Shown: piece after piece, positions 17,179 through 25,509 of the stretch
Numbering within the stretch: the first letter of the stretch is position 1
Layout of the letters: each line of letters starts with the position of its first letter
NCBI GenBank assembly: GCA_902522955.1
Contig: CABYXR010000001.1
Location: forward strand, 124,001 to 188,000
From: an uncultured Pelagibacteraceae bacterium
GTDB lineage: Bacteria; Pseudomonadota; Alphaproteobacteria; Pelagibacterales; Pelagibacteraceae
DNA: 64,000 nt
Reading direction: 5' to 3'
Notes under the pieces: generated by a model
What the model saw: only the letters and a program-made list of their open reading frames with translations
Database searches by the model: none
Told to the model about the DNA's origin: nothing
Position numbers and translations under genes: made by a program

Positions 17179-17982
17179 TTATTTTTTCAATTCAGAATAC
17201 CTTTTAGTTTTAATAAGCGAAATTAAAAATAGTAATAAAGCTGCAGTTATTATTGATGGACCTGATGCAGTATTAAATTCTAATGAAGAAAACAATCCTA
17301 TTAAAATTGATAATAGTCCTCCAATCGTAGACAAAATAACCATCTGTAATGGATTGTTAGATATATTTCTTGCAAGAGCAGCAGGAATAATTAGCATTCC
17401 GGTTATTAAAAGAAGTCCGACTATTTTAATTGAAATAGCAATTATTGCTGCCATCAGAATTGTAAATATTGCATTATATCTATCGGGCTCCATTCCTTCT
17501 GCTTTAGCTAGATCATAATTTATTGTGGAAGCAAACAAAGGTTTCCAAATAAATTTTAAAATAGTTAAAATAAATATTCCACCGCCCCAAATTAATAGTA
17601 AATCGTTTTGATTTACAGCTAATATGTCGCCAAACAATAAACCCATAACATCAAATCTAATAGTCGTTAAAAATCCAATGATTACAAGTCCTATTGCTAA
17701 AGATGAATGAGCTAATAAACCTAATAAAGCATCGTTAGGAAGATTTGTTTTGGTTTGTAGTTGAAGAAGTAAAATTGCTAAAACTGCCGATATTAAAAAA
17801 ACTGAAAACGCAATATTAAGTTCAAATACTAAAGCCATAGTTACACCCAATAGAGCTGAGTGTGCAAGTGTGCCTGCAAAAAAGGACAACCTTCTCCAAA
17901 TTACAAAGCATCCCAGTGGACCTGTTATTAAAGCTATTCCAATTCCAGCAAGTAAAGCTCTTATAAAAAAATCATCAAGCAT
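17179..17982 (-). CDS. znuB: Zinc ABC transporter permease ZnuB
   Basis: 267-aa integral membrane subunit of the ABC-3 family with about eight transmembrane segments. LITGPLGCFVIWRRLSFFAG and TLAHSALLGV at the N-terminus, and AEGMEPDRYNAIF followed by VGLLLITGMLIIPAALAR, are typical of ZnuB. One base separates it from znuC, and zur follows. Works with ZnuC and periplasmic ZnuA. Confidence 0.95.
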   Translation of the reverse strand: MLDDFFIRALLAGIGIALITGPLGCFVIWRRLSFFAGTLAHSALLGVTMALVFELNIAFSVFLISAVLAILLLQLQTKTNLPNDALLGLLAHSSLAIGLVIIGFLTTIRFDVMGLLFGDILAVNQNDLLLIWGGGIFILTILKFIWKPLFASTINYDLAKAEGMEPDRYNAIFTILMAAIIAISIKIVGLLLITGMLIIPAALARNISNNPLQMVILSTIGGLLSILIGLFSSLEFNTASGPSIITAALLLFLISLIKTKRYSELKK

Positions 17983-17983
17983 A

Positions 17984-18730
17984 TTATTTTTGATCTATTG
18001 TTCCATCCTGAGAGTGAGTATGGTCATGCTTATGTTCGTATAAAGATAAGATATTTGAAGCTCTATCACCGAACAGTTCCTTATATTTGCTATCTTTTAC
18101 AATTTTTTGGGGTGTTCCGGAACAACAGACATGCCCATTTAAGCATAGTACGAAATCAGTAGCAGACATTACTACATGTAAATCATGTGAGATTAAAAGT
18201 ATTCCACATTTCATTTTGTCTGAAATTTGTTTGATTAATTCGTATAATGCAATTTCACCCTTAAAATCAACGCCTTGCACAGGCTCATCAAGAACTAATA
18301 ATTCTGGTCTTTTAGAAATAGCTCTTGCTATCAAAACTCTTTGAAACTCACCTCCAGATAAATTGCTTAAACTTTTATCTTTTAAATGTTCAACCCCTGT
18401 TAAATTTAAAGCAGAATTAATTTGATCTTGAGTTAATTCTTCTGTCAGAGTCATGAAATCCATTACTCTAATTGGTAAAGTCCAATCTATTGAAATTTTT
18501 TGAGGCACATACCCTATTTTATTAGTGTATGTTTTAACTTTACCATCTATCTTTTTATAAATACCAAGAGCAATTTTAGCCGTAGTTGATTTTCCAGAAC
18601 CATTTGGACCAATTAGTGTAACTATTTCTCCTTGTTTAACCTCTAAAGAAACACCTCTTACTAATGATTTTCCGTTTACAGAAATCCCTGCATTTTCAAC
18701 TTTAAGTAGTATCTTTTTATTATCAGGCAT
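17984..18730 (-). CDS. znuC: Zinc ABC transporter ATP-binding protein ZnuC
   Basis: 248-aa ATPase. Walker A GPNGSGKSTTAK, Q-loop YVPQKI, signature LSGGEFQRVLIARAI, Walker B LLVLDEPVQGVD and switch histidine ISHDLHVV are all present. The C-terminus is histidine-rich (YEHKHDHTHSQDG), common in zinc transport. First gene of znuC-znuB-zur, whose start faces znuA across a 58-bp gap holding the Zur-box candidate. Confidence 0.95.
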   Translation of the reverse strand: MPDNKKILLKVENAGISVNGKSLVRGVSLEVKQGEIVTLIGPNGSGKSTTAKIALGIYKKIDGKVKTYTNKIGYVPQKISIDWTLPIRVMDFMTLTEELTQDQINSALNLTGVEHLKDKSLSNLSGGEFQRVLIARAISKRPELLVLDEPVQGVDFKGEIALYELIKQISDKMKCGILLISHDLHVVMSATDFVLCLNGHVCCSGTPQKIVKDSKYKELFGDRASNILSLYEHKHDHTHSQDGTIDQK

Positions 18731-18754
18731 AATTATATCTCTTGACCTTAAAAA

Positions 18755-18785
18755 TGTTATATTATAACAAACGTTACTTTATAAC
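18755..18785. promoter_or_regulatory. Zur-box candidate between znuC and znuA
   Basis: TGTTATATTATAACA (18755-18769) is a perfect 15-nt palindrome of the kind reported for alphaproteobacterial Zur sites (ATGTTATA-TATAACAT). It covers TATAAC, a possible -10 for znuA with TTGACC at 18742-18747, and TATAAT on the other strand for znuC. A second, shorter inverted repeat GTTA-N5-TAAC occupies 18773-18785. Position and neighbours fit joint repression of both operons. Confidence 0.75.
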
Positions 18786-18788
18786 ACT

Positions 18789-19784
18789 ATGATAAACAAA
18801 TTTTTAAAGCTTACAATTACTTTATTTTTTACATTTGCTATAAATTTTTCAGCTAATGCAGATATTAAAGTAGTAGCCTCTATTAAACCTATACATTCAT
18901 TAGCAAGTTATTTGATGGATGGGGTGGGTAAACCAGATTTAATCGTAGATGGATATAATTCTCCTCATGGATTTGCTTTAAAACCATCACACGCTAAAAT
19001 GTTGCAAAATGCTGACTTAATATTTTGGGTTGGTGAAGACTTGGAAAGTTTTTTAGAAAAACCATTAAAATCAATAGCAAAGAAAGCTGAAAAAATAGAA
19101 TTAATGGAGATTAAGAAATTAACTAAATTGGAATTTAGAGAAAGAAGCATATTCGAAGGCCATGATGATCACGGACATAATGATCATAAAGAACATGGTC
19201 ATAAAGAAGATAAACATGATGATCATAAAGAACATGGTCATAAAGAAGACAAACATGACGATCATCACGATCATGCGCATGGTGAACACGATCCACATAT
19301 TTGGCTTGATCCAATGAACGCAAAAGTAATTTTAAGTGAAATGGCAGAACATCTAATAGAAAACGATCAAGAAAACGCATCTAAATATAAAGCTAACTTA
19401 AAAAAAGCACACAAGGATTTAGACAAACTTGTAAAAAAAGTAAAATCTGAGCTTAATAAAGATTTTAAATCAATTGTTTTCCATGATGCCTATCAATATT
19501 TTGAAAAAAGATTTGGTGTTAATATCTTGGGAGCTTTTACAGTAAATACAGATGTATTACCTGGTGCTGAACAATTATCTGAGATTAGAGAAGTAATTGA
19601 GCATGAAAAAGTAAGCTGTGTGTTTTCTGAACCTCAATTTAACCCTGATATAATCAAAGCAGTAGCAAAAGACACAAATATTAAAACTGAAGTTATAGAT
19701 CCATTAGGAGCAACTCTTAATCCAGGAAAAAATTTATATTTTGATTTAATTAATAATATGTCTAAATCTTTTAAAGGTTGTTAA
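18789..19784 (+). CDS. znuA: Zinc ABC transporter substrate-binding protein ZnuA
   Basis: 331-aa periplasmic zinc-binding protein: signal peptide (residues 1-24, ending near FSANA-DIKVV), cluster A-I fold, zinc ligands expected at the His of SPHGFALKPSH, in the HDPHIWLDPMN segment and in FHDAYQYFEKRFG. Between the first two lies a long histidine/aspartate-rich loop (about residues 119-172) that includes two copies of a 13-residue repeat. Such loops capture zinc and shuttle it to the high-affinity site. Divergent from znuC across the Zur box. Confidence 0.95.
   Translation: MINKFLKLTITLFFTFAINFSANADIKVVASIKPIHSLASYLMDGVGKPDLIVDGYNSPHGFALKPSHAKMLQNADLIFWVGEDLESFLEKPLKSIAKKAEKIELMEIKKLTKLEFRERSIFEGHDDHGHNDHKEHGHKEDKHDDHKEHGHKEDKHDDHHDHAHGEHDPHIWLDPMNAKVILSEMAEHLIENDQENASKYKANLKKAHKDLDKLVKKVKSELNKDFKSIVFHDAYQYFEKRFGVNILGAFTVNTDVLPGAEQLSEIREVIEHEKVSCVFSEPQFNPDIIKAVAKDTNIKTEVIDPLGATLNPGKNLYFDLINNMSKSFKGC
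19181..19258 (+). repeat. Two tandem 39-bp units in the znuA histidine-rich loop
   Basis: Units 19181-19219 and 19220-19258 appear to differ at one base only (GAT to GAC) and encode the 13-residue unit DHKEHGHKEDKHD twice. Being in frame, copy number can change without breaking the gene. The near identity indicates recent duplication or gene conversion. Confidence 0.85.
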
Positions 19785-19869
19785 AAATATTTCAAAATAA
19801 AAACTTTAATTTTTCAATCGCACTATTTGAAAGGCTTTGTCCTGAATTTTGTAATTAGTAATTATATTG

Positions 19870-21090
19870 CTACCTAAAATTTTTGTTATCTTCATTAATT
19901 GCTTCTTTTAGTCTTTTCAAATAATCAGGGATAGCACTTTTTACTCTGCTCCATGTGGGTATGAACGGGGTGTCCATAGGACTTTTTAAAAAGGAGTCGC
20001 CAGCCTTCATTATATTTAAAGCAAATAACTCGACTGTTTTTTCTTCAGTATGAGAATCAAATTTAAATCCGTTCATTTCAGCATCACTTCTATAAATATC
20101 GATTAAATCTAATGCATATCGATAATATGTGGCTTTTAATGATCTAAAAGTTTCAGGGCTAAACGTATTTCCTTGTGTTGCTAGTTTTCTAATTAATGTT
20201 TTAATAATATCTAAAGACATTCTCGATAGTCCTTTGTTTTCATTATTTGCTGACAAGTCCTGATGTTTGTGATCATATTTATCTGCTAAATCAACTTGAC
20301 AAATATTTTGTGGGGAAAAATTTCTTTGCATTTCAGATAGAATACCAACTTCAATACCCCAATCTGATGATATCCTAAGCTCAGGTAAAACATTTCTTCT
20401 AAAAGAAAACTCACCTGCAAGAGGGTATTTGAATGACTTCATAAATTCTAAATAATCACTTCTTCCAATAGTTTTTTCTAACGCAGTTAATAAAGGAAAT
20501 ACTAGTAATCTTGCTACCCTACCATTCATTTTTCCTTTAGCTATTCTTGGGTAATATCCTTTACAAAACTCAAAATTAAAAAAAGGATTTACAACAGGAT
20601 AGAATAACTTTGCTAACATTCTTCTATCATAGGTTTTGATATCACAATCGTGAAGAGCAACAGATCTTGCTTCATCGCGTGCAATACACATTCCTAGACA
20701 ATACCAAACATTTCTTCCCTTTCCCATCTCATTCGGTGCTAACCCTTTCTCTTTCAGTTCTTCGTGTAATTTTTTCAATCGAGGTCCATCATTCCATAAG
20801 ATTGTGAAAGGTGTATTTAATTTTTTAAAAAATTTCCAAGCTTTAATAGCTTCAGATTTTGTAGCCCTATCTAAACCAATAATTATATGATTAAGATATT
20901 TTGTTTCACCAATTTGTTTTACAATATTAGGTAAAGCATTTCCTTTTAGTTCAGAATATAGGCTTGGTAAAATCAATTCCATTTTTCTTTCCTTAGAAAA
21001 TTTTAATAATTCTTTTTCTATGTCAGCAGTGGTTTTAGTTCCAAAATCATGAAGATTTGAAATTATTCCATTTTGAGAAAAATCACCCAT
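19870..21090 (-). CDS. Glucosyl-3-phosphoglycerate synthase-like glycosyltransferase (GT81)
   Basis: 406 aa from the ATG at 21090 (MGDFSQNGIISNLHDFG), which lies 8 bp after the upstream gene's stop; a longer frame to 21150 would overlap that gene. A GT-A fold with metal-binding HDCDIKTYD near residue 170 and AGEFSFRRNVLPELRISSDW in the acceptor region fit GpgS, which transfers glucose from NDP-glucose to 3-phosphoglycerate. Paired with a phosphatase of the mannosyl-3-phosphoglycerate type, it should make glucosylglycerate (or mannosylglycerate), a nitrogen-free compatible solute. Sugar specificity cannot be read from sequence. Confidence 0.85.
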   Translation of the reverse strand: MGDFSQNGIISNLHDFGTKTTADIEKELLKFSKERKMELILPSLYSELKGNALPNIVKQIGETKYLNHIIIGLDRATKSEAIKAWKFFKKLNTPFTILWNDGPRLKKLHEELKEKGLAPNEMGKGRNVWYCLGMCIARDEARSVALHDCDIKTYDRRMLAKLFYPVVNPFFNFEFCKGYYPRIAKGKMNGRVARLLVFPLLTALEKTIGRSDYLEFMKSFKYPLAGEFSFRRNVLPELRISSDWGIEVGILSEMQRNFSPQNICQVDLADKYDHKHQDLSANNENKGLSRMSLDIIKTLIRKLATQGNTFSPETFRSLKATYYRYALDLIDIYRSDAEMNGFKFDSHTEEKTVELFALNIMKAGDSFLKSPMDTPFIPTWSRVKSAIPDYLKRLKEAINEDNKNFR

Positions 21091-21098
21091 AACAAAAC

Positions 21099-21908
21099 TT
21101 ATTCTTTTAAATTTATTTTTTCTAGTGCTAATTTGACTACCTCTGCCCATCCCTCTGGTGCAGGTTGTTTTGATTTAATCAAATTTATAATTTTTAGATC
21201 TTTATTTACAAACTTATCATTTTTTACTAAACACGGTATCTCTGAATTTTTAAGCATTTCTAAGTCATTGTAGCTATCACCTACTGCTATAGTTTTTGGT
21301 TTAGTTTTAAATTTTTTTTTAACCATTTGAATTATTTTCTTCATGGCATCAGCTTTATTAATTCTATCTCCTAAATTTAAAACTCTTCCTCCATCCTTAA
21401 AATCTAAACCAATTTCTAATAACAAGTTTTTTAGACGCAATTTTTCCTCATTATTTCCCTCAAATTTTAAGGGTATTGTGCATGATCTCTTAAAGACTTG
21501 TTTAAGTTTATTTTCTGGTAAGCCAAAAATTTGGCTCTGTTCTGAAATTGATAGACCTGAAATAACTTTACATTTTGATTTTAAATCTTGATTAATATTT
21601 TTATCGAAAATAATTTGAATTTCATGAATATTTTTAGATAAAATAATTTTGTCTGGAAATTCTTCACTTAAAAAATTAAGATTATGAATAATTGATCCAT
21701 TTTCACTGATAAATGGAAATTTAAAATTAGCTTCATTATTAAACTCTATTATTTCATCCTTAGTTTTACTTGAATTTGGAATAATTATAATATTTTCATT
21801 TTTTAGGACATTTAAGAAAGTTTTAATGCCGTCAAACTTAAAAGTATCACGATCTAAAAGTGTCCCATCTAGATCAGTAAATATTAAAATAGATGAACTT
21901 GAGTACAT
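21099..21908 (-). CDS. HAD-family mannosyl/glucosyl-3-phosphoglycerate phosphatase
   Basis: 269-aa HAD IIB phosphatase. Motif I FTDLDGTLLD, motif II near IIPNSSKTKDE, and motif IV AVGDSYNDLEML are present; the cap region (FPFISENGSII) resembles the MPGP/YedP branch. It is encoded 8 bp upstream of the GpgS-like synthase and would release phosphate from its product in the second step of solute synthesis. A general sugar-phosphate phosphatase is possible but less likely in this context. Confidence 0.82.
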   Translation of the reverse strand: MYSSSSILIFTDLDGTLLDRDTFKFDGIKTFLNVLKNENIIIIPNSSKTKDEIIEFNNEANFKFPFISENGSIIHNLNFLSEEFPDKIILSKNIHEIQIIFDKNINQDLKSKCKVISGLSISEQSQIFGLPENKLKQVFKRSCTIPLKFEGNNEEKLRLKNLLLEIGLDFKDGGRVLNLGDRINKADAMKKIIQMVKKKFKTKPKTIAVGDSYNDLEMLKNSEIPCLVKNDKFVNKDLKIINLIKSKQPAPEGWAEVVKLALEKINLKE

Positions 21909-22017
21909 TTCAATATTTTAACACAAAAATATTTAGATTATACTTTTATAACTCTAGTATCTTTTTCTTCTAAATTGTAATAAATCCTTAACAAATAACA
22001 ATTAAAAGGGAGATCAG

Positions 22018-22239
22018 ATGTTTATTAAAAAATATCTTAAATGGATAAGCACTTTTTTAGTTTTAACAGGCATTTTATTAACTAATTTAAATATGTATCC
22101 AATAAATATAATGTTTCATGGTGCTGGAGTTGTCGGTTGGACGATAGCTGGTTTTTTATCAAAAGATAAAGCTATTCTTACAAACTTTGGATTACAGATA
22201 CCTTTATTTATGGTTGGATTTTATCAATTGTTGTTTTAA
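22018..22239 (+). CDS. Small membrane protein of unknown function
   Basis: 73 aa, three hydrophobic segments (roughly residues 8-25, 29-47 and 53-73). Preceded by a strong Shine-Dalgarno (AGGGAGA about 7 nt before the ATG). Its stop overlaps the aquaporin start (TAATG), so the two are translationally coupled. No family recognised; possibly a partner of the channel. Confidence 0.7.
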   Translation: MFIKKYLKWISTFLVLTGILLTNLNMYPINIMFHGAGVVGWTIAGFLSKDKAILTNFGLQIPLFMVGFYQLLF

Positions 22240-22889
22240 TGAAAAATAAAATTTTTATAGGTGAATTTATAGGTAGTGCCTTTTTAGTCATGGTCATTGT
22301 TGGTTCTGGGATAATGGCTCAGAATTTAACTAGGGACTTTGCAGTCATGTTATTAGCAAATACACTAGCTACTGGAGCGGGTTTATTTGTTTTAATTAGT
22401 TCAATAGCTAATATTTCAGGTGCTCATTTTAATCCTGTGGTCACAATGGTAATGTATTTTACAAAAAAAATTAAAAAAGATTTAATAATTACTTATATAA
22501 GTGCACAAATTTTAGGTTGCTTATTAGGAGTAATGCTTGCAAATTTTATGTTTGATTTACCCCTCATAGAGTTATCAAGAAAAGCAAGGCCCGGGATTAA
22601 TATTTTTATTGCCGAACTAATAGCTACTTTTGGTTTGATTTTTATAATATTTGGTTCGCTTAAGAATGGTACTGTTGGAGTGGCTGCATCCGTTGCAACT
22701 TATATTACTGCTGGGTACTGGTTTACTTCATCAACTTCTTTTGCTAACCCTGCGGTTGCATTAGCACGAACTTTTACTGACACATTTACAGGTATTAATT
22801 ATTTAAACACACCTACTTATATTTTCGCAGAAATACTCGGTGCCTTATTAGCTTTATTTGTAATTCAGAAAATTTTTTTTAAAAAATAA
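22239..22889 (+). CDS. Aquaporin / MIP-family channel
   Basis: 216-aa channel protein with six transmembrane segments and two half-helix motifs: first SGAHFNPVVTM (NPV in place of the usual NPA), second FANPAVALAR (canonical NPA plus the selectivity-filter Arg). This size suits water, or small neutral solutes such as glycerol or arsenite. Its nearest neighbours are a small membrane protein (coupled) and, upstream, solute synthesis genes, which suggests osmotic adjustment. Substrate not determinable here. Confidence 0.88.
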   Translation: MKNKIFIGEFIGSAFLVMVIVGSGIMAQNLTRDFAVMLLANTLATGAGLFVLISSIANISGAHFNPVVTMVMYFTKKIKKDLIITYISAQILGCLLGVMLANFMFDLPLIELSRKARPGINIFIAELIATFGLIFIIFGSLKNGTVGVAASVATYITAGYWFTSSTSFANPAVALARTFTDTFTGINYLNTPTYIFAEILGALLALFVIQKIFFKK

Positions 22890-23157
22890 CCCCGTGAAAT
22901 GCAAGTGTGAAACTACTTATTTTTTACTTAGATTTTTGAAATATAATGTTATCAAATTTATAGAATTTATTAGTTTACCAACAGTTAATTAGTTTGCAAA
23001 AATTCAAAAAATTTTTATAAACGATCCAAGCCCTATTCTAAAAAAAAAAAAATAAATTCTTTAGTAGATTAATTTTTAACATCATTTAAAACTTTCATTA
23101 AGAATGACGATTCGGATGTCAAGAATAACAATATAAAAATGACAAAAAGGAAATAAA

Positions 23158-24126
23158 ATGGAACTTACTTTAATATACACGATTATAGGGTTCGGGTTAG
23201 CAGGTTACAGTGTAATCGCTAACGACTCTATACAAACACTCGGAACATTTATTGCTTCAAAGCAAAAATGGTTCAAATGGTACATATTAGCAAGTGCTGC
23301 CTCTCTAGTAATGATTTTTGCGATAACTTGGGGTTGGTACAGTTATGACGGAGATATTTCTTACGGAAGATTAACAAGAATACCTTTCCAAGAAATTCAA
23401 TGGTACCACGCGGTTGCTCCAGCAATTCTGTTATTACTTACTAGAATTGGTATTCCAGTATCTACAACTTTTTTAGTTTTATCTGCATTTGCCTCAACAA
23501 TAGTTTTAGAGAAAATGCTTGTAAAAAGTATAGTGGGTTATGGTATAGCAGCAACAGTTGCTTACATCAGTTGGATAGCAGTATCTAAATTTATTAATGA
23601 GAAATTAGATGAAGTTAAAGGTGAAACATGGATTGCATTTTGGCGTAATTCAGTTTGGGTATCATCAGGCTGGTTATGGTGGGTTTGGTTATCACATGAT
23701 GTTGCAAACATTGCTGTATACTTACCTAGACAATTAGATTTATCATTACTTTTAATTGTATTAACTTATTTTACCGCTCTTCTTTTTTACATCTTTTACA
23801 TTAAAGGTGGTCCAATACAAAAAGTGGTTTTGGAAAAAACTGGAACTAGATACGCTCGTTCAGCTACTATTATTAACGTAATATATGCTGCCGTTCTTTT
23901 TTACTTTAAAGAACTGAACGATCTTCCAATGTCAACAACATGGGTATTTGTAGGTTTGTTGTGTGGTAGAGAGCTGGCAATTTCTACAATGAATAAGGAC
24001 TATAAATTCAAATATGTGTTTCCACTTATAGGAAAAGACTTTGTGAAAATGATATTTGGTTTAAGTGTTTCGGTAGCAATAGTGCTAGCAATTCATTACT
24101 TTATAATTCCTAAGGGATTATATTAA
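23158..24126 (+). CDS. PiT-like (phosphate transporter superfamily) membrane protein
   Basis: 322 aa, about nine hydrophobic segments. Two internal repeats echo PiT transporters: GFGLAGYSVIANDSIQTLGT with RIGIPVSTTFLVLSAFAS in the first half, and WLSHDVANIAVYLPRQ with DLPMSTTWVFVGLLCGRE in the second. PiT proteins are proton- or sodium-coupled phosphate carriers, but the ND/HD signature residues differ from GANDVANA, so the substrate is inferred only. The 268-bp upstream gap is very AT-rich, carries repeated AAGAATGAC-like words near 23100-23145, and has AAAAAGGAA as Shine-Dalgarno. Confidence 0.65.
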   Translation: MELTLIYTIIGFGLAGYSVIANDSIQTLGTFIASKQKWFKWYILASAASLVMIFAITWGWYSYDGDISYGRLTRIPFQEIQWYHAVAPAILLLLTRIGIPVSTTFLVLSAFASTIVLEKMLVKSIVGYGIAATVAYISWIAVSKFINEKLDEVKGETWIAFWRNSVWVSSGWLWWVWLSHDVANIAVYLPRQLDLSLLLIVLTYFTALLFYIFYIKGGPIQKVVLEKTGTRYARSATIINVIYAAVLFYFKELNDLPMSTTWVFVGLLCGRELAISTMNKDYKFKYVFPLIGKDFVKMIFGLSVSVAIVLAIHYFIIPKGLY

Positions 24127-24135
24127 TAATCAAGA

Positions 24136-24363
24136 CTATTTTTTCTTCTGGAGATCTTCATAAATTTTTTTGAGATCTTCAGGAGATAAATTTTTATCTT
24201 TCAACTTATCTAAAATCTCCTCATCTTCTTGACTAACATTCTCGTTTCTTTGTTGTTCTTTTACTTCGCTTCTAGCTTCAAAGCCTTTTTTAATATGTTT
24301 CGCTGATACAAGAATTACGATAATAGCAATTATAACTGCTAAAGATAAAAACAATAAAGTCAT
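24136..24363 (-). CDS. Small single-helix membrane protein
   Basis: 75 aa: an N-terminal transmembrane helix (residues 2-20) followed by a charged, helix-prone cytoplasmic tail (EEILDKLKDKNLSPEDLKKI). No family recognised with confidence. It is convergent with the PiT-like gene and lies 31 bp after a 45-aa ORF that also has one membrane helix. Confidence 0.65.
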   Translation of the reverse strand: MTLLFLSLAVIIAIIVILVSAKHIKKGFEARSEVKEQQRNENVSQEDEEILDKLKDKNLSPEDLKKIYEDLQKKK

Positions 24364-24394
24364 CTTTAAATTATACCTGAAATTTAGCTAAGTG

Positions 24395-24532
24395 TTAAAT
24401 GAGTTTCGTTAGTATGTAAATTTGTAGCAATAGTATTAAAAAAGGTAGGATAGTTCTAATCAGCTCCATTGTATGGTTATATTCATCAAGTTTTCTCTCT
24501 AACCAGTTTCTTTGATATTTTTTTTTCGGCAT
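24395..24532 (-). CDS. Predicted 45-aa membrane peptide
   Basis: An ORF from ATG at 24532 to TAA at 24395-24397 fills most of the gap between ugpQ and the 75-aa gene. The product starts MPKKKYQRNWLERKLDEYNH, a basic N-terminus, then a hydrophobic helix (ILPFLILLLQIYILTKLI) running to the end. The charge pattern suits a single-pass protein with its N-terminus in the cytoplasm. No homologue recognised; support is position, length and composition only. Confidence 0.45.
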   Translation of the reverse strand: MPKKKYQRNWLERKLDEYNHTMELIRTILPFLILLLQIYILTKLI

Positions 24533-24576
24533 ACGATTATTTACATTAAGATAAAAATTTTTTCAAGTTTTTGACC

Positions 24577-25509
24577 TTAAAACCAAGAAATATTTTTGGA
24601 TTTACAAATTTCTTGAACTTTTTTTGGGTAGTCAGTGATAATTCCGTCTACGCCGTACTCAATCATCCTAATAATATCTTTCTCTCTGTTTACAGTCCAA
24701 ACACAAGTAGCAAGTCCATGCTTATGTGCTAGCTCCACATTTTGTTTTGTAACATCGCGGTAAAAAACGCTCCATACATGTCCCTCTATAGATTTTATAA
24801 TATTTGGTAATAAAAATAATTCTTCCATTGGATAATTTTTAACCATCCAAGGAGAGTTCTCGTAAACATTTTTTTTAGTTGTAGGAAGATCTTGTTGCAA
24901 AGTAATAAATCCTCTTAAAATATTAGGATTTTGTTTTTTTAGTTCATATAAGATTCTCCAATCATAAGACGCAATTAATGTTCTGTTTTCTAAATCATGT
25001 TCTTTAATATCTTTTAAAATTAAAGAGACCATTTTTTCTGGATTTGGTGTAACATTTTCTTGAGTTAAAGTTGATTTTATCTCTAAATTTAAAAAAACAT
25101 CTTTGTGTTTATCTTCGGCAACTAATTTGAAGAAATCAGTTAATTTTGGTATTTTTTCACCTTTAATAGGTTTTTGATTTTTAAATCTTTTTGCATACTT
25201 TGTTTCAGGCTTTACACTTCCAATAGTATACTTGCTAATTTCTTCATAAGTAAGTTCTGCTAATTTCATACTTTTATCTGTGATCCAGTTTCCTGAGGCA
25301 TCTTTAACTAAATCTGGGTTTAGTCTGTAATCATGAAATATTGTCGGAATATTATCTTTTGAAATTACAACATCAAACTCAACAGCTTTAATACCAAGAT
25401 CAAACGTATATTTGAAACCAGAGATTGAGTTTTCAACAATATCACCTCTAGCTCCCCTGTGGCCGTAAATTCTTATGTAATTAGGTTTCGTTAAAAATGG
25501 ATTGATCAA
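24577..25509 (-). CDS. ugpQ: Glycerophosphodiester phosphodiesterase
   Basis: Hydrolyses glycerophosphodiesters to sn-glycerol-3-phosphate and an alcohol. 310 aa with the GDPD fold: YGHRGARGDIVENSISGF (catalytic His, Arg and Glu), VEFDVVISKDNIPTIFHDY (metal ligands and second catalytic His), then LEIKS and GVDGIITDYP at the end. No signal peptide, so it acts on imported substrate. Last gene of ugpBAECQ, overlapping ugpC by 4 bp. Confidence 0.93.
   Translation of the reverse strand: MINPFLTKPNYIRIYGHRGARGDIVENSISGFKYTFDLGIKAVEFDVVISKDNIPTIFHDYRLNPDLVKDASGNWITDKSMKLAELTYEEISKYTIGSVKPETKYAKRFKNQKPIKGEKIPKLTDFFKLVAEDKHKDVFLNLEIKSTLTQENVTPNPEKMVSLILKDIKEHDLENRTLIASYDWRILYELKKQNPNILRGFITLQQDLPTTKKNVYENSPWMVKNYPMEELFLLPNIIKSIEGHVWSVFYRDVTKQNVELAHKHGLATCVWTVNREKDIIRMIEYGVDGIITDYPKKVQEICKSKNISWF

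Noticed and set aside
23100..23157. Pho box upstream of the PiT-like gene
   Set aside because: TGTCA-like words are present but not in the 11-bp direct-repeat spacing of a PhoB site.
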